Of a stretch of 64,000 bases of DNA, positions 17,172 to 25,760 are shown in pieces. A program made the position numbers and the translations under genes. The stretch's first letter is position 1. Every line of letters begins with the position of its first letter. Below the pieces are notes generated by a model. It worked only from the letters and a program-made list of their open reading frames with translations. It searched no databases and was not told where the DNA came from. This stretch comes from Solirubrobacterales bacterium (lineage in GTDB: Bacteria; Actinomycetota; Thermoleophilia; Solirubrobacterales; 70-9): positions 1-64,000 of the forward strand of contig JAGQUT010000005.1 of assembly GCA_020438355.1 (NCBI GenBank). Reading direction: 5' to 3'.

Positions 17172-19382
17172 ATGGAGCCGATCCGACCGACACCACTTCT
17201 GACCCCGAACTCGATCGCCGTGGTCGGGGCGACGGAACGGCCCGGCTCCTATGGAGACACGGTCGTACGGAACCTGGACGAGGCCGGGTTCCCCGGTGAA
17301 GTCTTCTGTGTGAATCCAGGCCGTGATTCTGTCCACGGTCACCCCTGTTTTCCCTCGCTGACCGAGCTGCCCGGGCCGGTCGATGCTGTCGTCGTGGCGG
17401 TCCCGGCAGCAGCGGTGAACCAGGCCATCCGTGAGGCGATCGACACCGGCTGTGGCGGGGCAGTCGTCGTCTCGGCCGGCTTCGGAGAGACCGCGGCCGG
17501 CGAGCATCTCGAATCCGAACTCGCCGGGCTGGCCCGCGATGCCGGGTTTCCGGTCTGCGGGCCGAACGGGAACGGTGTGATCAACGTGGCAGGCCGGGCA
17601 CCGCTATGGGGCGACTCGGTCCCGGCCGGGCTCGAGGCGGGTGCGGTTGCGATGGTCTCCCAGTCGGGAAACGTCGCCGTGAACGCGATCGGATCCAGGC
17701 GCGGGATCGGCTTCCACACGATGGTCTCCACTGGCAACCAGGCAGTGCTCGACACCGGTGACTGGCTCGGGGCCGTTGCCGAACTCGAAGGAGTACGGTC
17801 GATCGCCCTTTTCCAGGAGACCGACGGAGACGGTGGAAAACTGGCTGACGCGCTGGCACTCTGCGCCGAGAGGGAGATCGGCGTCGCCGTGCTCAAGGTC
17901 GGAACTTCCGAGGCGGGACAGGCCGCGGCCTCAGCCCACACGGGGGCGATCGCCGGAGACCAGAAGGTCTTCCGCTCCCTGATCGAGGAGGCCGGCGCCG
18001 CCTGGGCCACCGACCCGCACGAGTTGCTCGAGATCGCCCGGGTAATGGCCGAGCCGAAAGCCAGACCCCGCCGATACCTGCCGCCCGCGGGCGATTCTCA
18101 TGAGTTCCGGTCCGGGGTGGCTGTTCTGACCTGCTCCGGGGGTGACTCGGGAATCGCCGCCGACCAGGCCGAGCAAGCCGGGCTCGACTTTGCCGAGCTC
18201 ACGCAGGACACGATCGAGCGCCTGCGACTGCTGCTTCCAGAGGCGGCAACGGTCGCCAACCCGCTGGATTACACCTCCCTGCTCTGGTTCGAGACCGACC
18301 GGCTGACCGAGATCGTCGAAACCGTCGGGAGCTGCGAGACAGTGGAGCAGATGGTGATCTTCCACGACCACCCGGCCGACCTCCGGCCAGAGCACGAAAG
18401 CGAATGGGCGGTGGTGAGGGAAGCGCTGGCCGAGGGTGCCCGGAGGTCGGGCTGCCCCGCCTTCCTCGCCTCCACCCTTCCCGATCTGGTTTCCGAAGCC
18501 GGCCGGAGCAGCCTTGCCGAGTCGGGCATTCCGGTGGTCGGCGGCCTGCGGGCCGCGGTTCAGGCTGCCGCCGCCAGCCAGCGCTCCAGTCGCATCCCCA
18601 GCTTCGAGGCCGCCGGAAGACTCGGGCTGATTGCAGGAGCCGCCCGCGCCGCATCTGAAGATCGAGCGACTGACTCCGGAGCCGATCCGGATGGCGGAGT
18701 CTGGTTGTCCGAGCACCGGGCGAAAGAGATCCTCCGGAAGGCAGGTGTCGCTGTGCCGAACTCGCTCACCGCGCTAACACCGGGAGCCTGCCTGGACGCC
18801 GCCGCCGGTCTGGAGTTCCCCCTGGTGCTGAAACTCTCCGGGCCAACCATTCAGCACAAGTCAGAGCTGGGCGCCGTGAAGGTGGGGATCCGGGATGAGG
18901 CTGAACTTCTCAGGCACGCCGAGGACCTGATGTCGATCGCCGGCCAGATCCACCTCGACCGGGGTCTGTCAGGGTCACCCTCGGCGGAACCGCCGGTCTT
19001 CCTGGTCGAAGAAATGGCCGGGCCCGGGGTCGAAGTGATCGTGACCGCCCGCTCCGATGCGGTCGTGCCCTCGCTGACCGTCGGTCTCGGTGGCATCTGG
19101 GCCGAACAGCTCGCCGACAGCGTCGTGATCCCGCTGCCCGCGACAGGACCCCAGGTCCTTGCCGCGCTCCGGAAGCTCAAGGGTTTTCCACTCCTGTCCG
19201 GCGCCCGCGGGGCAATGCGGACCGACCTTGACGGCCTGGCGGAACTCGCCTCGAAGGTTGGTCAGGTGCTCCTCGAGTACCGCGAAGAGGATGGCCGCCG
19301 ACTCGACCTGATCGAACTCAATCCGGTTGTCGCCAGACCGGATCGCGCCATCGCACTCGACGCCCTGGCTCACCTGGCCTGA
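17172..19382 (+). CDS. ADP-forming acetate/acyl-CoA ligase, fused subunits
   Basis: 736 aa. An N-terminal CoA-binding domain (NSIAVVGATERPGSYG), a ligase middle part with SQSGNVA and the presumed phosphohistidine loop ASAHTGAIAG, and a C-terminal ATP-grasp domain (VLKLSGPTIQHKSELGAVKVG). These enzymes interconvert acyl-CoA and acid with ADP/ATP. It is in an operon with the acyl-CoA dehydrogenase, so it probably activates or releases the acid made from the imported amine. Confidence 0.85.
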   Translation: MEPIRPTPLLTPNSIAVVGATERPGSYGDTVVRNLDEAGFPGEVFCVNPGRDSVHGHPCFPSLTELPGPVDAVVVAVPAAAVNQAIREAIDTGCGGAVVVSAGFGETAAGEHLESELAGLARDAGFPVCGPNGNGVINVAGRAPLWGDSVPAGLEAGAVAMVSQSGNVAVNAIGSRRGIGFHTMVSTGNQAVLDTGDWLGAVAELEGVRSIALFQETDGDGGKLADALALCAEREIGVAVLKVGTSEAGQAAASAHTGAIAGDQKVFRSLIEEAGAAWATDPHELLEIARVMAEPKARPRRYLPPAGDSHEFRSGVAVLTCSGGDSGIAADQAEQAGLDFAELTQDTIERLRLLLPEAATVANPLDYTSLLWFETDRLTEIVETVGSCETVEQMVIFHDHPADLRPEHESEWAVVREALAEGARRSGCPAFLASTLPDLVSEAGRSSLAESGIPVVGGLRAAVQAAAASQRSSRIPSFEAAGRLGLIAGAARAASEDRATDSGADPDGGVWLSEHRAKEILRKAGVAVPNSLTALTPGACLDAAAGLEFPLVLKLSGPTIQHKSELGAVKVGIRDEAELLRHAEDLMSIAGQIHLDRGLSGSPSAEPPVFLVEEMAGPGVEVIVTARSDAVVPSLTVGLGGIWAEQLADSVVIPLPATGPQVLAALRKLKGFPLLSGARGAMRTDLDGLAELASKVGQVLLEYREEDGRRLDLIELNPVVARPDRAIALDALAHLA

Positions 19383-19383
19383 C

Positions 19384-19398
19384 CCCGGGCAGCCCGGG
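19384..19398. other. CCCGGG-CAG-CCCGGG hairpin between convergent genes
   Basis: A 6-bp GC stem with a three-base loop sits in the 22-bp gap between the ligase and aminotransferase genes, which converge. It could help end transcription from both sides but has no T-run. Confidence 0.3.
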
Positions 19399-19404
19399 AT
19401 CTAC

Positions 19405-20841
19405 TCAGATCGGTCTGGTCGCGCTCTGATGGGGCGGTGAGCCCGACTGGACCCGGGCCGCGGTCAGTTCGAGGCCCTCGCGAAGAATCGCCGCGATCTC
19501 GCCAAACAGTTCGGGCTCCGAGATCAGCGGCGGCGCGATCTGGATGATCGGGTCGGCCCGGTCATCGAGCCTGCAGAGCAGTCCGCGCTCCCAGAGTGCC
19601 TCGGAGAGAACGTTCTTGAAGAGGTCTTCCGACTCCTCACCCTTGAACGGCTCCTTCGTCTCCTTGTCACGCACCACCTCGATCGCCCAGAAGTGCCCGG
19701 TGCCGCGGACCTGACCGACGATCGGGATGTCCATCAATGAGGTGAGTTCACGCTCGGCGACCGCATGGTTCGAGTTCACGTTCCCAAGAACGTTCTCCCG
19801 TTCAAGGATCTCGATCGTCTTAAGCGCGACCACCGCGCCGGTCGGATGGCCACCGAATGTGTAGCCGTTGTTGTAATCCGCCCGTCCGTCGAAGAAGGGC
19901 TCGGCAACCTTGTCGTGCATCAGGACCCCACCCATCGAGAAGTGTGCACCCGTCAGGCCCTTGGCAAAGGTGACGATGTCCGGGACGTAATCGAACCTCT
20001 GGCCTCCGAACCAGGTTCCGAGGCGACCCCAGGCGCAGATCACTTCATCCGAGCAGAGCAGGATGCCGTGGCGATCGCAGATTTCCCTAAGGCCCTGCCA
20101 GTAGCCGGCGGGTGGCATCAGGCAGCCGCCGGCGTTCTGTACCGGCTCGGCGATCATCATCGCGATGGTCGATGGATCCTCGAACTCGATCGTCTCTTCC
20201 ACCTCGTCGAGGAGTGCCTGGCAGAAGGCCGCCTCGTCGTCACCGTGGGGGTGCCGGTAATTGCTTGTGTTGTTGACGTGAACCGTCGGAATGCCGAGCG
20301 GATCGAAGGGGGTGCGGCAGACCGGGATGCCGGTGAACGAGAGGGCACCCATGGTCACCCCGTGGTAGGCGTCCTTGCGGGCTATCACCTTGCGGCGTCG
20401 TCCCTCGCCCATCGCCTGCTGCCACTGGACGGCCATCTTCCAGGCCGCCTCGACCGACTCTGATCCGCCCGAGGTGAAGTAGACCCTGTTCATGCCATCA
20501 GGCGCGAGCGAAGCGATCTTCTCGGCCAGCTCGATCGAGGGTGGGTGGGCGACGGTCCAGTTGGTCGCGTACGGCAGCTTCTTCATCTGCTCGTGGGCTG
20601 CCTCCCCGATCTCGTCACCGTGGGAGTGCCCGAGCGAGGCGCAGTAAAGACCGGAGAGACCGTCGATGTAGCGGGTCCCGTCGGTGTCGAAGACGTGAAC
20701 TCCTTCGCCCCGTTCGATGATCGTGATGCCGTCCTCCACCGCCGACTTCATGTCGGAGAAGTGCAGCATCAGATGCCGCTTCGCCGAAGTTTCCAGGTCA
20801 ACAGTGCCCGTGGCTTCCGCCGTACCGCTCTCTCCACTCAT
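19405..20841 (-). CDS. Class III PLP-dependent aminotransferase (omega-amino acid/polyamine type)
   Basis: 478 aa from ATG 20841; the frame extends upstream to 20913 but only through the shared promoter element. The PLP lysine is in IVTFAKGLTGAHFSMGG, and GSESVEAAWKMA and LLCSDEVICAWGRLG are family motifs. Members move terminal amino groups from beta-alanine, GABA or diamines to pyruvate or 2-oxoglutarate. With the PotD-type importer this fits diamine or omega-amino-acid breakdown. Divergent from the FAD oxidoreductase at 20933. Confidence 0.88.
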   Translation of the reverse strand: MSGESGTAEATGTVDLETSAKRHLMLHFSDMKSAVEDGITIIERGEGVHVFDTDGTRYIDGLSGLYCASLGHSHGDEIGEAAHEQMKKLPYATNWTVAHPPSIELAEKIASLAPDGMNRVYFTSGGSESVEAAWKMAVQWQQAMGEGRRRKVIARKDAYHGVTMGALSFTGIPVCRTPFDPLGIPTVHVNNTSNYRHPHGDDEAAFCQALLDEVEETIEFEDPSTIAMMIAEPVQNAGGCLMPPAGYWQGLREICDRHGILLCSDEVICAWGRLGTWFGGQRFDYVPDIVTFAKGLTGAHFSMGGVLMHDKVAEPFFDGRADYNNGYTFGGHPTGAVVALKTIEILERENVLGNVNSNHAVAERELTSLMDIPIVGQVRGTGHFWAIEVVRDKETKEPFKGEESEDLFKNVLSEALWERGLLCRLDDRADPIIQIAPPLISEPELFGEIAAILREGLELTAARVQSGSPPHQSATRPI

Positions 20842-20891
20842 GACTCCAAGTGTACGCCCGGGCGGATGACTTTCCCGATCAACCGCGTGCA

Positions 20892-20921
20892 TTGACCTTG
20901 TAGTCAATCGCACTTTACGCT
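20892..20921 (+). promoter_or_regulatory. Promoter with shared 21-bp operator element, copy 2
   Basis: 20892-20912 is base-for-base identical to 15879-15899, again in a divergent intergenic region. On the plus strand TTGACC (20892-20897) and TACGCT (20916-20921), 18 bases apart, face the FAD oxidoreductase gene whose ATG is 11 bases further on. The minus-strand TTGACT faces the aminotransferase gene, with no good -10 box visible on that side. Confidence 0.68.
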
Positions 20922-20932
20922 AGTGTCGCGAC

Positions 20933-22615
20933 ATGGAGGCGAACACGATTTCCACTGGCAGTGCCAATTCATCGACGGCGGCGGGCAGTGGGAGCCCCTC
21001 CGCATTCGACGCGATCGTGGTCGGCGGGGGCCACAACGGCCTTACGACTGCGGCCTACCTGGCCCGGGCTGGCATGAAGACTCTGGTCCTCGAACGAAGG
21101 CCGATCCTCGGCGGGGCCTGCGTCACCGAAGAGGTCTGGCCGGGCGCCCGGGTCTCCCGCTGCTCCTACGTGGTCTCGATGCTCCAGTCGAAGGTCATTT
21201 CGGACTTGAGGCTGAAGGACTTCGGCTACAAGGCCTACCCGCTTGACCCCGCCTATGCGGCGATGACCGAGGACGGCCCGATCTTCTTCTTCAACGAATC
21301 CGAGCGCACGGCCGAGTCGATCCGCCGCTTCTCCCCTCATGACGCCGACAATTACGAAGGCTTCGAGGACCTGCTCGAGCGCACTGCTTCCTTCCTTCGA
21401 CCGATGCTTCTGCGGGAACCCCCGGCCCTCGGTTCGAAGTCACCCGGAGACATCGCCTCCCTGATTCGCGAGGGGGCAAGGATGGCCGGTCTCAGCAAGC
21501 GAGACATCAACGACCTGATCCGCATCTTCACGATGTCGGTCGGCGACCTGCTCGATGACTGGTTCGAACTCGACGCTCTGAAGGGCTCGATCGCCTCGAC
21601 CGGCGTGGTCGGGGTCTGGGCCGGACCTCGGACCCCCGGCACCGCGTACAACCTCCTTCACCACGCCCTCGGCGAGCTCGACGGCATGGGCGGAGTCTGG
21701 GGCCAGGTGGTCGGCGGTATGGGTGCGATCTCGACCGCGATCGCCCGCTCGGCCGAGTCTCACGGGGCGACGATCCTGACCGACGCCGAAGTCGCCTCGA
21801 TCGACGTCGAGGGAGGCCGGACAGTCGGGGTAACCCTCGCCAACGGTGACCGCTATCGGGCCCCGATCGTCGCTTCCGGCGCCCACCCGAAGACCACGAT
21901 CCTTGACCTGGTCGGTGGCGAACACTTCGATGACGACGTGCGGACCGACATGGAGCGCTACCGCACCCGGGGCGGCTCGGTGAAGGTCAACTACGTGCTG
22001 AACGAACCGCCGCAGTACGCGAACGTCACGCCCGAGGAGCAGAAGATGCTGCTCGGCGCCGGCGTGAACATCTGCCCGTCGATCGATTACCTGGAAGCCG
22101 CCTGGCAGGACGCCCTGCAGGGCCGACCCGCCGCAGCCCCGTACATCGAGGCCGAGTTCCCCTCATCGATCGATGACACCCTGACCGACGACGACCGGAC
22201 GATCATGACCATGTTCACCCAGTACGGACCGTCGGAGGAGTCGCAGTGGGCCGAAGGTGACAGGGAGCGCTATGGCGAGACCTGCATCGACATGCTGACC
22301 AGGTTCGCGCCCAACTTCCGGGACGGGATCGACCAGTATGAAGTGCTGGCCCCGCCGGACCTCGAGCGAATCTTCGGCCTCCAGGGCGGGTCGATCTTCC
22401 AAGGCGAACAGGGCATGAACCAGATGGCTTTCATGCGGCCCGTTCCGGACATGGCCCAGTACGCGACCCCGGTTGACGGTCTCTATCTATGTGGTGCCGG
22501 GACCCACCCGGGAGGCGGCGTGACCGCAGCTTCAGGCCACAACGCAGCCCAGCGGATCATCAAGGACCGTCGCGCTACCAGGTGGCCCTGGAAGCGTCGC
22601 CGCGCCACTGCCTGA
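20933..22615 (+). CDS. FAD-dependent oxidoreductase, CrtI-like (second copy in locus)
   Basis: 560 aa. FAD site IVVGGGHNGLTTAAYLARAGMK at ~26-47, split by family spacing, ERRPILGGACVTEE, and a C-terminal DGLYLCGAGTHPGGGVTAASGHNAA. It aligns by eye over its full length with the oxidoreductase at 12926-14602 (for example NGLTxAAYLARAG, and WEGxxSIFQGE-like segments), so they are paralogues. The shared promoter element places it in the amine regulon. Confidence 0.85.
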   Translation: MEANTISTGSANSSTAAGSGSPSAFDAIVVGGGHNGLTTAAYLARAGMKTLVLERRPILGGACVTEEVWPGARVSRCSYVVSMLQSKVISDLRLKDFGYKAYPLDPAYAAMTEDGPIFFFNESERTAESIRRFSPHDADNYEGFEDLLERTASFLRPMLLREPPALGSKSPGDIASLIREGARMAGLSKRDINDLIRIFTMSVGDLLDDWFELDALKGSIASTGVVGVWAGPRTPGTAYNLLHHALGELDGMGGVWGQVVGGMGAISTAIARSAESHGATILTDAEVASIDVEGGRTVGVTLANGDRYRAPIVASGAHPKTTILDLVGGEHFDDDVRTDMERYRTRGGSVKVNYVLNEPPQYANVTPEEQKMLLGAGVNICPSIDYLEAAWQDALQGRPAAAPYIEAEFPSSIDDTLTDDDRTIMTMFTQYGPSEESQWAEGDRERYGETCIDMLTRFAPNFRDGIDQYEVLAPPDLERIFGLQGGSIFQGEQGMNQMAFMRPVPDMAQYATPVDGLYLCGAGTHPGGGVTAASGHNAAQRIIKDRRATRWPWKRRRATA

Positions 22616-22650
22616 GCGGGCGGCGGAAGGGCTCCCGGCTACTAACGCGC

Positions 22651-24321
22651 TTAATGCCGGAGGTCGCGCTCCAGCAGTTCATTGCCCTGCTCCAGTTCCT
22701 CCCGGGTCGCCTTGCTGACCGAGGCGACTCCGAGTTCCCTGTTGATGCGGGCGTTGATCTGCTGGTAGGTCTCCCCTGTCTTGCGCGAAACATCCGCGAC
22801 CAGTTCCTTGCGCTGTTCGCGCAGCCTTTCGCGGATCGCGAAGGCGGAATCCGAGCGGGGCGCCAGGGTCTTGAGTGGCTTCTTCGCCGCCGGGGCCAGA
22901 GTCTTCTCGGGAGCCGGGCCGTCATCGAAGTCATCCGTGGCGAAGAGCTGCATGGTCGTCTGGGTGAGGATCGCGTCATCGAGTTCGGCAGCGGTCGAGC
23001 TGAGCGCCTGGAAGGCCTCCCCCGGTTCGGATTTCTCGGGAAGCTCGTGGTCGAGTTCCTCCAGCTCTTCGGCCAGTTCCGGGCCGAGTTCGATCGCGTG
23101 CCGCCTTTCCTTCTCGATTTCGAAGGCGAGCTGCTTGAGGCGGTTGTCTGCGGGCAGCAGCAGGTAGCTCATCTGACGCTTCGGTGAAGGGGTGGTACGG
23201 ATGAAGCGGCCGACTACCTGGCGGAAGAAGAGCTCAGTCCGGGCGGCCGTCGCATAGACCCCGACTCGCAGCCGCGGAATGTCGACCCCCTCGGAAACCA
23301 TCAGCACCGAGACCAGCCAGCGCTGGTCCGACTCGGCGAACTCGGCGATCCGGGCGCTCGCACCCGGCTCGTCGCTCATCACGATCTCCGGGGAGTCGCC
23401 GGTGATGAAGGCGAGGCGTTTCGCAATGGCCCTGGCGTGATCCTGATCCGAGGCGACCACAAGCCCGCCAGCCTCGGGATGGCCGGCAGCCCTGACCTCG
23501 CTGAGCCTCGCGTCGGCATCTCGCAGCACCTCGCCCATCCAGTCGCCATCGGCGGCCAGCGCGGTCCTGAGTCGCCGGGCCGACTCGCTGGCCGGCAGGA
23601 CCAGGTCGAAATCGGCGTTCCAGACCTTGCCTTCACTCGACCACTCCATCTCGCCGTCATAGGGGAGGAAGGTGATCGGCCGGCAGACCCGGTCGACCAG
23701 CGCATCCGGGTAGCCGTAGGTGAAGTCGGCGCTCGAGATGCCGTCGTCGTCATAGGTGATCCACGGAATCGCCTCGTTGTCCGAACGAAACGGTGTGCCC
23801 GAGAGCAGCAGCCGGAAGGTCGCGTGGTCGAAGGCACGCCGGGCGCTTACTCCCCAGCTCGCCTGGTCGCCCATGTGATGCGGCTCGTCGGCGATAACCA
23901 GGGTTGGCCGCCGGGCGGCGTCCGCGTGCACCCCGGGTCCGGCCGCGACCGTCTGGTAGGTCACCGTGACTCCGTGGAAGTCGGTCGTCTCCGGGCCGTC
24001 GGCATTCGGGCGGTTCGGTTCGAGGTCGATCCCGTAACGGGAGGCATCGGCCGCCCACTGACGGCAGATGTGGGTGGTCGGAGCGACCACGACCACCCGG
24101 CTTACCCGGCCGCTGGCCAGCATCTCCCAGGCAACCCTCAGGCCGAAGGTCGTCTTGCCGGCTGCCGGTGTCGCCGATGCGAGGAAGCTCTTGCCCGGGT
24201 GGGCTGCCAGCTCGGCAAGGGCCTGCTTCTGCCAGGCACGTAGCTTGCGGTCCTGCGGCCACGGAGGGAGGCTCCTGCCCGGTCCTGGGGTGGGCTCGGG
24301 CTGTGGCTGGGTCAGAGTCAA
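22651..24321 (-). CDS. Superfamily II DNA/RNA helicase (DEPH-box)
   Basis: About 556 aa from TTG 24321; the frame is open to 24459, but that would overlap the divergent oxidase start. Motif I is ATPAAGKTTFG, motif II is VIADEPHHMGD, motif III is LLSGTPFRS, and the C-terminal lobe has TELFFRQVVGRFIRT. The arrangement resembles the helicase part of type III restriction enzymes and XPB-like proteins. A charged C-terminal tail (~150 residues) follows. No methylase or nuclease gene is next to it, so a repair or general role is as likely as defence. Confidence 0.8.
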   Translation of the reverse strand: MTLTQPQPEPTPGPGRSLPPWPQDRKLRAWQKQALAELAAHPGKSFLASATPAAGKTTFGLRVAWEMLASGRVSRVVVVAPTTHICRQWAADASRYGIDLEPNRPNADGPETTDFHGVTVTYQTVAAGPGVHADAARRPTLVIADEPHHMGDQASWGVSARRAFDHATFRLLLSGTPFRSDNEAIPWITYDDDGISSADFTYGYPDALVDRVCRPITFLPYDGEMEWSSEGKVWNADFDLVLPASESARRLRTALAADGDWMGEVLRDADARLSEVRAAGHPEAGGLVVASDQDHARAIAKRLAFITGDSPEIVMSDEPGASARIAEFAESDQRWLVSVLMVSEGVDIPRLRVGVYATAARTELFFRQVVGRFIRTTPSPKRQMSYLLLPADNRLKQLAFEIEKERRHAIELGPELAEELEELDHELPEKSEPGEAFQALSSTAAELDDAILTQTTMQLFATDDFDDGPAPEKTLAPAAKKPLKTLAPRSDSAFAIRERLREQRKELVADVSRKTGETYQQINARINRELGVASVSKATREELEQGNELLERDLRH

Positions 24322-24433
24322 GGCAGCGGAAACTAACCGCTCCCGCGGTCGGAACGTCGCCCGATCCGGTCGTGATAGAAGGGCCGGTCGCCAGACTGTG
24401 CGAGACCTTGACTGGTGGGCTAGTTTGAGAGGC

Positions 24434-25759
24434 ATGAGCTCAGGTAGCAGCATCATCAAACCGACCGATCCCGGCTACGAGAAGGCGGTTTTCGCCTATG
24501 ACCTCCACCCCCAGACTCCTGCTGCCGCCTGCGTCCCGACCACGGTCGCCGAGGTTCAGGAGGCGATCGGCTGGGCCCGTGAGAACGGCCTGACCGTCGC
24601 CGCCCAGTCGACCGGCCATCGGGCGGTCGGCCTGCCGCCCCTCGACGATTCCCTGCTGATCAGACCGATGATCAACACCGAGCCGGTTATCGACGCGAAA
24701 GAGCGGATCGCCAGGGTCGGAGCCGGAACCACCTGGGATTCCGTGGTCAACGCCGCCGCCGAACACGGTCTCGCCGCGATGCACGGCTCGTCCCCCACGG
24801 TCGGAGTGGTCGGCTACACGGTCGGTGGCGGGCTCAGCTTCTACGGCCGCGAGCACGGGCTTGCCTGCAACAAGGTTCGGGCGATCGAAGTGGTAACCGG
24901 CGAGGGCGAGGTGGCCCGGGTCGACGCCGACCACGAGCCCGACCTCTTCTGGGCCCTCCGGGGGGCCGGTGGCTGGGCCTCGGTTGTGACCGCGATCGAG
25001 TTTGAGCTTCTCCCCTACCGCGAGATCTTCGGCGGAGCCAGCTTCTGGCCGGTCGAGGCATCGGATGCCGTTCTTTCGACCTGGCTGGACTGGACCCGGA
25101 GCGCCCCCGAATCGGTGACGACCAGCTTCCGGATCATGAACATGCCGCCAATCGAGGAGGTGCCGGAGCCGATCCGGGGCCAGAACCTCGTGGCGATCGA
25201 CGGGGTCGCGACCGATCAGGGTGACGGTCAGGCCCTTGTCGCCCAGCTCGACGGGATAGCCGAACCATTGATGGCCCAGTGGGGCCAGATGCCCGCTCCC
25301 GCCGCCTCCCGCCTTCACGGCGATCCGGAGGACCCGGTCCCCGCGATCGGGGCCGGCGGCATGGTCGACGGACTCGACGAGGAAGCCGTTGCCGCGTTCG
25401 TCGAGGCCGCCGGAGGGGAGTCGGGCTCTGCGCTCCTCGCTGCCGAGCTGAGGCAGCTTGGCGGCCAGCTTCGTCGCCCCGACGATTCAGGTGGCGTGGC
25501 CGATCACATCGATGCGGAGTTCGTCAGTTTCGGGGTCGGCATGGCGGCTGATCCGGCCGGGGCAGCCAAGACCCAGGAGGACCTCGGCCGGCTGATGGGA
25601 GCCCTGGAGCCCTGGGCCGGCAAGCATCGCTTCCTCAACTTCTCCAATCCGGACAGCAGCTGCCAGCAGTGCTTCGGCGATGACTCGACCGAGGCCCTGA
25701 AGGCGATCCGGCACGAGTACGACCCCGATGGTCTGATCGTGCCGCCGATCGCCCTCTGA
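24434..25759 (+). CDS. FAD-linked oxidase, berberine-bridge/6-hydroxynicotine-oxidase type
   Basis: 441 aa from ATG 24434. The FAD domain shows AQSTGHRAVG (the His corresponds to the covalent flavin ligand of the family), ARVGAGTTWDSVV and GVVGYTVGGGLSFYGREHG. The C-terminal PDGLIVPPIAL is the berberine-bridge-type ending. The second covalent Cys of plant members is not apparent. It would oxidise an alcohol or amine with oxygen. A TTGACT at 24409 may be part of its promoter. Converges on the MMPL gene with one base between stops. Confidence 0.82.
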   Translation: MSSGSSIIKPTDPGYEKAVFAYDLHPQTPAAACVPTTVAEVQEAIGWARENGLTVAAQSTGHRAVGLPPLDDSLLIRPMINTEPVIDAKERIARVGAGTTWDSVVNAAAEHGLAAMHGSSPTVGVVGYTVGGGLSFYGREHGLACNKVRAIEVVTGEGEVARVDADHEPDLFWALRGAGGWASVVTAIEFELLPYREIFGGASFWPVEASDAVLSTWLDWTRSAPESVTTSFRIMNMPPIEEVPEPIRGQNLVAIDGVATDQGDGQALVAQLDGIAEPLMAQWGQMPAPAASRLHGDPEDPVPAIGAGGMVDGLDEEAVAAFVEAAGGESGSALLAAELRQLGGQLRRPDDSGGVADHIDAEFVSFGVGMAADPAGAAKTQEDLGRLMGALEPWAGKHRFLNFSNPDSSCQQCFGDDSTEALKAIRHEYDPDGLIVPPIAL

Positions 25760-25760
25760 A

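Noticed and set aside
22651-24321. SF2 helicase as part of a type III restriction system
   Set aside because: No methylase subunit or nuclease motif is adjacent; neighbours are metabolic genes.
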